Positions 24,940 through 33,804 of a stretch of 64,000 nt of DNA are shown here, in pieces. The notes beneath the pieces are model-generated. The model was not told the origin of the DNA. It did no database searches and was given only the letters and a program-made list of their open reading frames with translations. Both the position numbers and the translations under genes were made by a program. Each line of letters starts with the position of its first letter. Within the stretch, counting starts at the first letter, position 1. This DNA is from Mucilaginibacter sp. (GTDB taxonomy: Bacteria > Bacteroidota > Bacteroidia > Sphingobacteriales > Sphingobacteriaceae), in assembly GCF_025362475.1 (NCBI RefSeq), contig NZ_JANYGH010000055.1, forward strand, positions 186,001 through 250,000, in the 5' to 3' direction.

Positions 24940-27252
24940 TTAATGTTGCTGAATAACGTTTTCAAATTCTTCCTCTTTAAACACCCCATTATCCTTAAAT
25001 GTGATGATTAAAATAGTACCGTTATCATTTTTAATATTAAGTTCTCCATTTAGCTGGTCGGCTAATCCATGTATAAGATTTAATCCTAAAGAATTATGCC
25101 GAACATCAGCGTCAAATGCTGCCGGTAAACCGATACCATTATCGGCTATTTCTAAAAAGCAACGGCCGTTGGCATCGGCCTTTAATACAATTAATATCTT
25201 TCCGTTCCTTTTATCAGGGAAGGCATATTTGATCGCATTCGTTACCGCTTCATTAATGATCAATCCTAAAGGTATGGCCTGGCTAACATCAAGTTCAAGC
25301 CGCTCCAACTGTAACTCAAAGCTGATGTAACCGCTTCCACAAAAACTATCCTTTAAATAGCCGGTAAGTTCGGCGATATAGGACGCCATGTCGATATTGG
25401 TCATATTTTCAGACTGATAAAGCTTTTGGTGAATTAAGGACATCGCCTGCATTCGTCGCTGACTGTTACGGATGGCATTCAAGGCAGCTTCATTAGAAAG
25501 ATACACTGACTGCATATGCAATAGACTGATAGTTGTTTGTAAATTGTTTTTTACCCTGTGATGAATTTCGCGTAACAACCATTCTTTTTCAATCAGTAAC
25601 AATTGCTGTTTATAGTTTAGCTTTTCCAGCGACTCATTCTTGTGATCTATCTCTTTTTGATGCGCCTGGAGTGATAGATTACTACGCCGCTTCTGCCGAA
25701 AGCCTTTATAGGTTAAACCAGCAATGATTAAAACCAGTACTATCCCTCCCGAAGTTAGATTCCTTTGAACGTTGATTCTTTTTAATTCAGCCCGCTGTGC
25801 TTTTTCCCGGCTTTGTAAACCGGCAATTGAGCGCTCTTTTTCTGCCGTTTCGTAACTGATTTCCAGTTCTTGTACCTGTTTATTCTTAGTTGCGTTAAAA
25901 ATGGAATCGTTTAGTGTTTTGTAAAGCTGAAAATGTTTAATCGCTGTAAAGTAATTTCCCTTTGCAGAGTCGATTTTAAAATATAACAATTGAATATGGC
26001 CCAATCGTTCTGCACTTAATCTCCCATAGGGTATTGAACCAACCTTTGCTAAGTAGACAGCTGCTTTGTCATACCGGTTCATTGCTACATAAAGATCGCA
26101 AATTAAAATATCAGTTACCTGGATCTTAGGTGCAATATTACTCCCGAGTAAATTATATATTTTTTCTACGTTCAGGAAATATCGTTCAGCTTTAGAATAT
26201 TGTCGAAGTGCCATATAACATGAAGCAAAGCCATTTTCAATTTTCGCAATTTGCATAGAGTCTTTTGGCTGAATTTTTTGAGACGCACTTTGCATAACTT
26301 TAAGGGCTTCTTTTCCTTTCCCGCTATCAATCAATGAATTGACTTTGGCGCACAAAGCAAGAATATGATAATACATTTCGTAGAATACGGCAGGATCAAT
26401 CGGTTGCGCAAGTGATTTGTTAAAATAAATTATGCTTTTAGCGCTAAAACCTATTTTCTGGTACGCCAGTCCCAGTTTATAATAAAAATAAATTGCAAGG
26501 GTGCTATCGCCCGAAATGCTCATAGACTTAACGCATTGCAGGAAACAGGACAGTTGTTTATTGGGATATCCTTTGAGTCCGTAAACCTCTCCAAGTAAAT
26601 CATAGGTTTCCTGTAATTTTTTATAATTAATGGCATTGTATTCTGACAAAACTTGCAGCAATTCACTTTCAGCCAGATCCAATTTCCCTTCGTTTAAATG
26701 GGCATCTGCCAGACTTTTTAGCACGCCTATCTCGAAGCCCCTGTTATGTACAGGCAACAGCTTAAAAAGGGAGATAGCCCTAACGTAGCATTTCTCCTGA
26801 TCGGCCGAGTGCCCTATAGTGAAACATTGCCCAAATCTCACCCAGGTTTCCATTTCTTGCTTATAATCGCCAACAGAGTGAAAATAATTGGTCACTTGTT
26901 GAAAACAAATACCTCCATTCAAAATGTCATCCCTTTCAAGATAGCAATTGCCCTTAAGTTTTAAAGTTTCATTTGTCCATTTTACCGAATGCAGGTTTTT
27001 AGATAAAATTAATGCCAGGTTTAAACAGTTTAAAGCACTGTCGAGATCATATTTGAAATTTCCGGGTTTAAATATATAATACCCCCCAAGCTTGTTCAAA
27101 AGGGCGACCTTATTGGTATCCGGCTTGCTTTTTTGGATTAGAGGAATTAAATACTTAGGAGAATCCGGCAAATGTGCTTGCGCGTTTGAACCAAATGACA
27201 AGACCATCTGAAAAAGTGACGTAAGTACCAGTTTAAAGATTCTCTTTATCAT
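24940..27252 (-). CDS. TPR-sensor histidine kinase, HisKA_2 type
   Basis: 770 residues with the same layout as the kinase at 19715: signal peptide (to about 26, SNAQA), TPR-like periplasmic sensor to about 470 (LADAHLNEGKLDLAESELLQ, GYPNKQLSCFLQC), membrane segment near 495-515 (GGIVLVLIIAGLTY), coiled coil, HisKA_2 with LLREIHHRVKNNLQTTISLL, and HATPase (LIINEAVTNAIKYAFP, IADNGIGLP, NSLGLNLIHGLADQL). It heads a two-gene operon with the REC-AAA+ regulator 11 bases downstream, a classic kinase/regulator pair. Confidence 0.92.
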   Translation of the reverse strand: MIKRIFKLVLTSLFQMVLSFGSNAQAHLPDSPKYLIPLIQKSKPDTNKVALLNKLGGYYIFKPGNFKYDLDSALNCLNLALILSKNLHSVKWTNETLKLKGNCYLERDDILNGGICFQQVTNYFHSVGDYKQEMETWVRFGQCFTIGHSADQEKCYVRAISLFKLLPVHNRGFEIGVLKSLADAHLNEGKLDLAESELLQVLSEYNAINYKKLQETYDLLGEVYGLKGYPNKQLSCFLQCVKSMSISGDSTLAIYFYYKLGLAYQKIGFSAKSIIYFNKSLAQPIDPAVFYEMYYHILALCAKVNSLIDSGKGKEALKVMQSASQKIQPKDSMQIAKIENGFASCYMALRQYSKAERYFLNVEKIYNLLGSNIAPKIQVTDILICDLYVAMNRYDKAAVYLAKVGSIPYGRLSAERLGHIQLLYFKIDSAKGNYFTAIKHFQLYKTLNDSIFNATKNKQVQELEISYETAEKERSIAGLQSREKAQRAELKRINVQRNLTSGGIVLVLIIAGLTYKGFRQKRRSNLSLQAHQKEIDHKNESLEKLNYKQQLLLIEKEWLLREIHHRVKNNLQTTISLLHMQSVYLSNEAALNAIRNSQRRMQAMSLIHQKLYQSENMTNIDMASYIAELTGYLKDSFCGSGYISFELQLERLELDVSQAIPLGLIINEAVTNAIKYAFPDKRNGKILIVLKADANGRCFLEIADNGIGLPAAFDADVRHNSLGLNLIHGLADQLNGELNIKNDNGTILIITFKDNGVFKEEEFENVIQQH

Positions 27253-27480
27253 GTAAAAATGGTTTAAATTATACCCTTCACTATTTTCTTAAATAATACC
27301 TGGCACTGTGTACATTCTTATGATTTAAAAAAAAAGAGAATGGCGCCCGCATTACATGCAGTAAACGGTGCTGTTTCGTCTTTTTAATAAACCTCAAGAC
27401 AATAACCTGCCAAACAAGGGCCATGTTTTATCTTATTACCTTTCAGCTTTTTATGAAATAAACAGTTTGATAAAGTCGTC

Positions 27481-27517
27481 TTATATCGCCAATTCCCCAT
27501 AAAAAATGACGATATAA
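27481..27517. promoter_or_regulatory. Inverted repeat between two signalling genes
   Basis: TTATATCG (27481-27488) and CGATATAA (27510-27517) are perfect inverted arms 21 bases apart. They lie 20 bases past the stop of the REC-less activator and 229 bases ahead of the second kinase, so they may be a terminator of the one or an operator of the other. Confidence 0.4.
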
Positions 27518-27536
27518 AACATTTTTTGAAAGCAGA

Positions 27537-29741
27537 TCAGTTCTTTCCAGGAAAAGCTCGCCTTATTTTCAGGCGCCTCATTTTAGAATTTAATGTAGAT
27601 GCTGGCACTTTAAGTACATCGGCCGCTCCGCCAATGCCGGCAACCTTATTATTACATTTTTTCAGCACAAACAAAATGTGTTCGCGTTCCACTTCGTCAA
27701 TCGTTTTTATTCGGATATCCGGTATGGTTACTGCATTTTCCTCAACTTCGGTAAACGATAACGGCACTTGGTTAATTAGTGTTCCGTTTGTCAGTAGCAC
27801 ACAACGCTCAATGAGGTGTTCGAGTTCACGAACATTTCCGGGCCAATTGTATGCAGAGAGCTGTTTGATAACTTTGGAAGAAAAGCCAGTGATGCGCTTT
27901 GTTCCCTTTTTTAAATATTTTTCTAAAAAGTGAGTAGCCAAAATCGGGATGTCGTCCTTTCTATCCCGAAGCGGAGGCAGCGTTATTGGAAATACATTCA
28001 GCCTGAAGTAAAGGTCGCTCCTGAAATTGCCTTTCTGCACTTCATGAAGCAAATTCCGGTTAGTGGCAGCAATGATCCGTACATTGATTTTGATGACGGA
28101 CGTTCCGCCGATTCTTTCTATTTCCTTTTCCTGCAAGGCCCTCAATAATTTCACCTGTAAGTCAGGCGGAAGCTCACCTACCTCATCCAAAAATAGCGTA
28201 CTGTTATGAGCGAGCTCAAATTTCCCTATCCTGCGTTCAGTTGCATCGGTAAAGCTGCCTTTTTCATGGCCAAACAGTTCGCTCTCTATGAGGCTGGGAG
28301 GAAGTGAGGCGCAATTGACCTTCACCATCAATTTTTTCCTCCGGGATGAGGCATTATGAAGCGCCCTGGCAATTAGTTCTTTGCCGGTTCCTGTTTCGCC
28401 CAGGATCAACACCGAGCTGGGCGTATCGGCAACCTGCGAAACCAGGAAAAAAACCTTTTTCATTATTTCACTGGTTCCTACAATATCGCTATAGTTGTAA
28501 GTTGTTTCTATTTCTTCTTGCAGGTAATGGTTCTCTATCTCCAGTTGCTGTTTAAAGCCCTTTATCTCATTTAACTGGTTTTCTATCTTCTCGTTGGTTA
28601 TGATATTGTTTAGGGCGATTGCCAGCTGCGCCGAAACTTCTTTGATCCTGTTAAGATAAAGCGCAGGTAAATTGATCTCTTCATTAAATAAAACAATAAG
28701 CAGACCAGTGTGAACATTCTGGCTTTCAAGCATCGAAATAATGGCATTTCTCCCCCCGTTCTTATAAGTCTCCTTCAGCCAGTCCGGAGCGCGCTGGCTG
28801 TTAACATCTTTAAGTTGAATTATCGCCGGCTGCGAGTGCAGCAGATTTTGATCAATCCAGTCACTATCCAGCATGAGTTCGCTATCTTTTAATTGCTGGT
28901 ATTCCATTGCGACTGCATTCTTCGATGGCAAATAATTGATAAATGGCCTATAGCTTTCACCATGATTGCCGGTACGGTATATGAGTATACTGGCTTTTGG
29001 CAAAAAATGCTTTAATTTTTGATATACAAAGCGATTTAGGTCATCCCGGCTTCTAACCGCCGCAATATCACCACTTAATGCAAACAGATCAAGTTTGATC
29101 TGGTCATTTTCGGATACCTCCGTTTTTGATAATGATTCTACCTCCTGGCCTGGTGCCAAATGATCTTTTTTCAAAAGATGCTGAAACACCTGCTTTAAAA
29201 TTTCCTCAACAATATTAAATACCGCATTTTCATTGCTGGTAAAGCCATTCTCCCTGTTTGTTCTTAACTGGAATGTTCCGGCAATATCGGCGCCATTAAA
29301 AATAGGGATGAAATAAGTGTATCTGAACTCAGTTTCCTTTTTATAAAAAAGTGATCCGGGAGGTATTTCGTTAATCCAATAGGATGCGCTAACCTGCCGT
29401 GTCCGTTCAGGCCTAAAATGCCTGGTTAGTGCCATCTTGCCTGATTTTGAAAAAAGCAGCGGATCAGCTACATTCAGAAATTCATGAAATTGCCCGCCAT
29501 GATAAGATAGCCTGGTATGCATTGTTGAAGCTTCATTTTCAAATAGCAGCAAGTCGGCAGCATTAAAATCAATAATCTCCTTCAAATGCCTCACAACCGT
29601 TTCAAACAATTCTTTTACTTCCTGGACCGCAAAAGCCGCTATCCAAAGTTTCAGCAGGTGGCTGGCCTGGCTATTTTCTGTAACCAGCGCTAACGGCTCG
29701 TTATCCAGGGACTTGTCAACATCTTCTAAATACTTTTCCAT
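27537..29741 (-). CDS. REC-less sigma54-type activator (GAF-GAF-AAA+-HTH)
   Basis: 734 residues. Two GAF-like sensor domains (about 35-185 and 215-385) replace a receiver; a coiled linker follows (about 390-410). AAA+ domain: Walker A ILGETGTGKELIARALHN, Walker B NSTLFLDEVGE, second region GRAL-type NVRIIAATNRNL. The sigma54-contact loop reads GSFTDA at 495-500 (bases 28242-28259) instead of GAFTGA. A Fis-type HTH ends the protein (REHILFVLKKCNNKVAGIGGAADVLKVPASTLNSKMRRLK). It would sense a small molecule rather than a phosphate signal. It lies 284 bases upstream of the second kinase on the same strand. Confidence 0.9.
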   Translation of the reverse strand: MEKYLEDVDKSLDNEPLALVTENSQASHLLKLWIAAFAVQEVKELFETVVRHLKEIIDFNAADLLLFENEASTMHTRLSYHGGQFHEFLNVADPLLFSKSGKMALTRHFRPERTRQVSASYWINEIPPGSLFYKKETEFRYTYFIPIFNGADIAGTFQLRTNRENGFTSNENAVFNIVEEILKQVFQHLLKKDHLAPGQEVESLSKTEVSENDQIKLDLFALSGDIAAVRSRDDLNRFVYQKLKHFLPKASILIYRTGNHGESYRPFINYLPSKNAVAMEYQQLKDSELMLDSDWIDQNLLHSQPAIIQLKDVNSQRAPDWLKETYKNGGRNAIISMLESQNVHTGLLIVLFNEEINLPALYLNRIKEVSAQLAIALNNIITNEKIENQLNEIKGFKQQLEIENHYLQEEIETTYNYSDIVGTSEIMKKVFFLVSQVADTPSSVLILGETGTGKELIARALHNASSRRKKLMVKVNCASLPPSLIESELFGHEKGSFTDATERRIGKFELAHNSTLFLDEVGELPPDLQVKLLRALQEKEIERIGGTSVIKINVRIIAATNRNLLHEVQKGNFRSDLYFRLNVFPITLPPLRDRKDDIPILATHFLEKYLKKGTKRITGFSSKVIKQLSAYNWPGNVRELEHLIERCVLLTNGTLINQVPLSFTEVEENAVTIPDIRIKTIDEVEREHILFVLKKCNNKVAGIGGAADVLKVPASTLNSKMRRLKIRRAFPGKN

Positions 29742-29990
29742 CAGCTATCCCACTTTGAAAATAAAAGCTAAGTAAATATAATAATAAAACATCTCCTTTT
29801 TGGCGAAACCCGGTTCCTGTCACCATAGGATGATTGCGTATTACAAAAGCCAATCCAAAAAGCAACTTGTTATATAACAGGCATTTACAACAGACTCACA
29901 TAAATCACTTGTTTTATTTCGCTATTTTACCATTACCTTACCATGGGTAAAGTAATGATAACGGGGGAAGCAGTTACGAAATCTCATGGG

Positions 29991-30422
29991 TCAGGCCCTT
30001 AACCATTCCAAACGAAAACGAGAATGTTCAGGTCCTACGGGCCCATCTGAACTTAATTGAAGACAATTATTGTTAAGATCGATTTTTCGGATTTGCCGGC
30101 TTCCCACCCATTCTGGGTAAAAACTTACCACTAACTCATGAGTCATCAATTTCAGGTTTTCATCAACATGATAAAAGCCGCTATATGCCAAATAACCCAG
30201 TTCATTGTATTTCAATTGCTCTTTTAAAAGCAAAGCCTTATCGATAAATATATCCCTGCCGGCCAGCATAATATTCACAGCAACATGGCCTCCGGGCAGG
30301 TAAAATAGCGACCCCGTTGCCTCCTTACCCAGTGGATATGAAATTACTCCGTCTTTGCTCTCCTGTTCAAAAGTGACCAGTGTCCAGGCGCCGATTACCC
30401 TTTCTGCTAAAGTGTTTTCCAT
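29991..30422 (-). CDS. Lipocalin-like protein
   Basis: 143 residues, cytoplasmic. ERVIGAWTLVTFEQESKDGVISYPLGKEATGSLFYLPGGHVAVNIM is the start of the lipocalin-like family PF13924, and YSGFYHVDENLKLMTHELVVSFYPEWVG plus RKIDLNNNCLQLSSDGP the rest of the barrel. Members bind or convert small hydrophobic molecules. It is the last gene of a three-gene minus-strand operon with an AhpD-like protein and a short-chain dehydrogenase; spacing is 23 bases. Confidence 0.82.
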   Translation of the reverse strand: MENTLAERVIGAWTLVTFEQESKDGVISYPLGKEATGSLFYLPGGHVAVNIMLAGRDIFIDKALLLKEQLKYNELGYLAYSGFYHVDENLKLMTHELVVSFYPEWVGSRQIRKIDLNNNCLQLSSDGPVGPEHSRFRLEWLRA

Positions 30423-30445
30423 GGCTTATTTAAAATCTAAGTATA

Positions 30446-30988
30446 CTAATCCAAATCCGGGGCAAGTGGAAAATCTATCTTAAACTCACCCAGGGCGGCA
30501 TACACATAATTGGTTACTCCTCTTAAATTAATTAAAAGTATGGTATCAATCACTGCGCCTTTGGTATATCCCGCTTCAATTACCCGGTCTACCAATTCGC
30601 CGTCAATATGTCCCCTCATTTCAGTCAAACTTTTGGATAGCTTCACAAGAGCATCTAATTTTTCATTAAAAGAAGCTGTACCTTTCCTTATTTCCGCCAA
30701 CTGATCAGCGGTAAAACCAAGCTTTTGTAAAGAGACGTAATGAAAACTAATACAATAACGACAAAAATTAACCTGGCTTACAACAAGATTGACTACCTCC
30801 TGTTCCCTATAGGTTAGTGAGGATTTGTCAAACTCTGCTTTAACATAACGGCTTAATGCATTTTCTGAATTGGCAATAACCCCATACATATTGGGAACAA
30901 ATCCCAGTAGTTTGGTGCTGGAATCGAAAACAGCCTGATTGGCTGGTGATACCTGTTCTCTTGTCTTAATTTCAAATACAGTTTTCAT
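30446..30988 (-). CDS. Carboxymuconolactone decarboxylase / AhpD-like protein
   Basis: 180 residues. The core VNLVVSQVNFCRYCISFHYVSLQKLGF has the AhpD-type redox motif C-x-x-C-x-x-x-H. Such proteins are alkylhydroperoxidase partners or uncharacterised peroxidases. The N-terminal half (ANQAVFDSSTKLLGFVPNMYGVIANSENALSRY) fits the uncharacterised peroxidase-related subgroup. It is the middle gene of the SDR-AhpD-lipocalin operon, with gaps of 23 bases on each side. Confidence 0.88.
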   Translation of the reverse strand: MKTVFEIKTREQVSPANQAVFDSSTKLLGFVPNMYGVIANSENALSRYVKAEFDKSSLTYREQEVVNLVVSQVNFCRYCISFHYVSLQKLGFTADQLAEIRKGTASFNEKLDALVKLSKSLTEMRGHIDGELVDRVIEAGYTKGAVIDTILLINLRGVTNYVYAALGEFKIDFPLAPDLD

Positions 30989-31011
30989 ATTATGATTTTT
31001 GAATATTCAAT

Positions 31012-31854
31012 TTATTGTACGTGGTCATGATCTGTGCCTGTGGAAATCTCCAGCCATTCTGTAATATCCTTACCTGTTTTTTCAACATTGTTCCTGTAAA
31101 ATCCAACAGCATCACTGCCAAGCGGGAGATGAAGGGGTATATTTTCAGAATGAGCCAGCTTAATGATTGCATTTGCCAGTTTTACCGGATCGCCATTTTG
31201 ATTACCATGCAATTTGGTAGCATTGGTTCTCATTTGCCCTACCGTATCCTGGTAATCACTAATTATGTTTTTAGAGGCCATCGAAGACTCCGCACTTAAA
31301 AATTCGGTGCTGAATAATCCTGGCTCAACAGCAGTAACCCGTACATTAAGCGGTGCAAGTTCTATCGCAAGGCCCTTGGAAATGCCTTCAACTGCAAATT
31401 TGGTAGAGCCATAAATTCCCCCCCCCGGTATCACATCAAATCCAAACATTGATGAGATATTGATAATATGTCCCGATCGTTGCTTACGGAAAAAAGGAAG
31501 AACAGCACGCGTTACATTTAACAAGCCGAATACATTAGTATCATACTGCTGTCTTACCTCTGCATCTGATGCCTCTTCTATTGCAGTCACCATGCCGTAA
31601 CCGGCATTATTTATCAGCACATCCAACTTTCCAAAATGGGCAATAATTTCGGCTACAGCGCTTGTTGCCTGCTCCTCATAAACCACATCCAGGGTAACTA
31701 CCAGGAGATTTGGATGATTACCCAATTTTTCGATAAGTTGGTTCTTGTTGTTGCGCACGCTGGCTGCAACTTTATCCCCGGCGGCAAGTGCTGCCTTAAC
31801 AATTTCAAAACCGAAACCTTTAGAGGCGCCGGTCACAAATAATATTTTTTCCAT
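31012..31854 (-). CDS. Short-chain dehydrogenase/reductase
   Basis: 280 residues of classical SDR type. Cofactor motif FVTGASKGFGFEIVKAAL (T-G-x3-G-x-G), NNAGYGMVTAIEE, catalytic Ser in INISSMFG and YGSTKFAVEGISKGLA with the Tyr-x3-Lys pair. The N-terminal arginines after the first strand (ASVRNN) suggest NADP(H). The substrate is not predictable. It heads the operon with an AhpD-like and a lipocalin-like gene. Confidence 0.93.
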   Translation of the reverse strand: MEKILFVTGASKGFGFEIVKAALAAGDKVAASVRNNKNQLIEKLGNHPNLLVVTLDVVYEEQATSAVAEIIAHFGKLDVLINNAGYGMVTAIEEASDAEVRQQYDTNVFGLLNVTRAVLPFFRKQRSGHIINISSMFGFDVIPGGGIYGSTKFAVEGISKGLAIELAPLNVRVTAVEPGLFSTEFLSAESSMASKNIISDYQDTVGQMRTNATKLHGNQNGDPVKLANAIIKLAHSENIPLHLPLGSDAVGFYRNNVEKTGKDITEWLEISTGTDHDHVQ

Positions 31855-32194
31855 CTGGTATTCCTTTTTATTTATGCAATAAATTTTATGTCATAACCAG
31901 CTGTGCCACTTTGATGCCAGTACTAAATATGCTGATTGTGAGTAACTTGAATATTAATGCCGTCATTTTATTTGTTTTATTTCACTGATTTACCGCTGGC
32001 AATTCTCAAAATGAGATCATGTGCTGCAAACCCAATTCAGCGGCGCGTGAATGTGATTTATTGATAAGACTATTGGTGTTTTAGTGATATAAAACAGTAA
32101 ACACCACCTCAAGCTTTTCTAATTATTTGTACATCAAATACTTGCATACCGGCATATAATTAGCCATAGTCGCGCTACAACAAAATATAAACAC
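31855..32194. other. 340-bp divergent promoter region
   Basis: No gene seen. It separates the SDR operon from the plus-strand DUF/MBL pair. TGGTGTTT (32074-32081) and AAACACCA (32099-32106) form an 8-base inverted repeat, with GTTTT/AAAAC nested inside it, a plausible operator about 90 bases ahead of the plus-strand gene. Confidence 0.5.
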
Positions 32195-32917
32195 ATGGCA
32201 GATTTAATTGATCTGGTCATATCAGCCCATGGCGGTATGGACCAATGGAACAGCTTCAATCACATTAAAGCGCACCTGAAGGTGGATGGACACATCTGGA
32301 AAATTAAGGGCAAAACAGGCTTACTGAGCGATGGTATTTTTGAGGCAAACACACACGAACAGCTATCAGGCTATCAATCATTAGTAGCACCCTATCAAAA
32401 ATCGACCTGGGAACCGGGCAAAATTATTTTGGAGGATGCGGATGGCAGCGAGCAAAGAACATTGCTAAACCCGCGGAAATCATTTGAAGGAGAAGTGCTG
32501 GAGACCCAATGGAACGATTTTCAGCCACATTACTTCAGCAACTATGCCTGGTGGACGTACTTCACCGCACCATTTAATTTTAAACTACCGGGATACCAGC
32601 TTAAGGAATTAACTCCATGGCAACAGGATGGCGAAACCTTGGAAAGGCTGGAAGTTACGTTTCCTGACTATATTGAAACTCATAACAAGGTGCAGGTATT
32701 CTACTTTGATAAAAACTATTTACTGAGGCATCACGATTACGCTCCGGATATATTACAATCTGTTCCATCATCCCAATATGTATGGGATTATAAGAATTTT
32801 ATGGGGATTAACATTGCTACAACCAGGAGAATCTACCTCAGGAATGAGGACGCAAGCTATAATCCTATCCCTGTAATGGTATCGATAGATGTTGTTAACG
32901 TAGAATTTAGTCATTAA
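32195..32917 (+). CDS. Conserved hypothetical protein
   Basis: 240 residues without a signal peptide. It starts DLIDLVISAHGGMDQWNSFN, and the middle is rich in beta strands with aromatic residues (HYFSNYAWWTYFTAPFNFKLPG, LERLEVTFPDYIETHNKVQVFYFDKNYLLRHHDY). It is similar to a family of uncharacterised proteins with a LolA/outer-membrane-lipoprotein-like pattern that occur near MBL-fold hydrolases and oxidoreductases. It ends 3 bases before the MBL-fold gene, so the two form an operon. The function is not known. Confidence 0.75.
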   Translation: MADLIDLVISAHGGMDQWNSFNHIKAHLKVDGHIWKIKGKTGLLSDGIFEANTHEQLSGYQSLVAPYQKSTWEPGKIILEDADGSEQRTLLNPRKSFEGEVLETQWNDFQPHYFSNYAWWTYFTAPFNFKLPGYQLKELTPWQQDGETLERLEVTFPDYIETHNKVQVFYFDKNYLLRHHDYAPDILQSVPSSQYVWDYKNFMGINIATTRRIYLRNEDASYNPIPVMVSIDVVNVEFSH

Positions 32918-32920
32918 AAA

Positions 32921-33697
32921 ATGGAAACACCAATTCATGTAACCTACATAGGGGGCCCAACTGTTATTTTAGAAATTGCCGGTCTGCGTATCATTACCGA
33001 CCCTACGCTTGATCCCCCGGGAGTTTTCCCGGCAGGCCCCAATGATTCAATCAAGAAACTTACAGGGCCTGCTACTAATGATATCGGGCATATTGATCTG
33101 GTATTACTAAGCCACGACCAGCATGCCGATAACCTTGATAAAATGGGGAGAGAATTAATAGGACAAGTAAAACAAACATTTTCTACCATAGGCGCAGCCG
33201 AACGACTACAGGGTGCTGTAACAGGTCTTGCCCCATGGGAATCATTTACACTAATTACACCCACCGGCGAAACACTAACCATAACCGCTACACCCGCCCG
33301 TCATGGTCCTATCAATGTTGAAAAATTTGCGGGCGAGGTTATTGGCTTCGTCCTATCGGTAGCCGGGATTGACCCATTTGAAATCTATCTCACCGGCGAC
33401 ACTGTTTTTTACGAAGGTGTAAAAGAGGTAGCAAAACGCTTTAATCCAAAATACGTATTTATTTTTGCGGGTGCCGCAAAACCTCCGATATCCATTAACC
33501 TCACGATGGATACCAATGATGCTATCGATACCGCATTCACCTTTCCAGGAGCAACAATTATTCCCGTTCATTACGAAGGCTGGTCGCACTATTCTGAAAC
33601 TGGTGAAATGATCCTCCAGTCGTTTACCGCATTCGGCATTAATGACAGGTTGAGCATACTTGAGGCTGGAAAAAGAACCCTCCTGCCCGTGAGCTGA
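32921..33697 (+). CDS. MBL-fold metallo-hydrolase (UlaG-like)
   Basis: 258 residues. VTYIGGPTVILEIAGLRIITDPT and LLSHDQHADNLDKMGRELI carry the metallo-beta-lactamase metal motif in the variant H-D-x-H-x-D-N; ITATPARHGP supplies the next histidine, IYLTGDTVFYEGV the bridging Asp and IIPVHYEGWSHY the last. This arrangement is that of the UlaG/L-ascorbate-lactonase-like group, metal-dependent hydrolases in the cytoplasm. It is co-transcribed with the hypothetical gene ahead of it. Confidence 0.88.
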   Translation: METPIHVTYIGGPTVILEIAGLRIITDPTLDPPGVFPAGPNDSIKKLTGPATNDIGHIDLVLLSHDQHADNLDKMGRELIGQVKQTFSTIGAAERLQGAVTGLAPWESFTLITPTGETLTITATPARHGPINVEKFAGEVIGFVLSVAGIDPFEIYLTGDTVFYEGVKEVAKRFNPKYVFIFAGAAKPPISINLTMDTNDAIDTAFTFPGATIIPVHYEGWSHYSETGEMILQSFTAFGINDRLSILEAGKRTLLPVS

Positions 33698-33741
33698 ACA
33701 CGTAATGCAATTGACATCTGAAAGTAAATAAATATATAAAC

Positions 33742-33783
33742 AGACTAAATAGTCTAAATAACAAACCATTTAGTCTATTTTTG
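33742..33783 (+). promoter_or_regulatory. Promoter and probable TetR operator of the SDR gene
   Basis: AGACTAAAT (33742-33750) and ATTTAGTCT (33768-33776) are perfect inverted arms, and GACTA-AA-TAGTC (33743-33754) is a smaller dyad. The last bases overlap the -7 element TATTTTTG (33776-33783), 21 bases before the ATG. The stretch AACCATTTRGTCTATWTTTG at 33764-33783 recurs ahead of the TetR gene. Confidence 0.6.
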
Positions 33784-33804
33784 ACACATATCAATATTAT
33801 AATT

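Noticed and set aside
27302..27317. TGGCAC near 27301 as a second sigma54 promoter
   Set aside because: The -12 part (ACATTC) does not fit, and it points to the plus strand where no gene follows.
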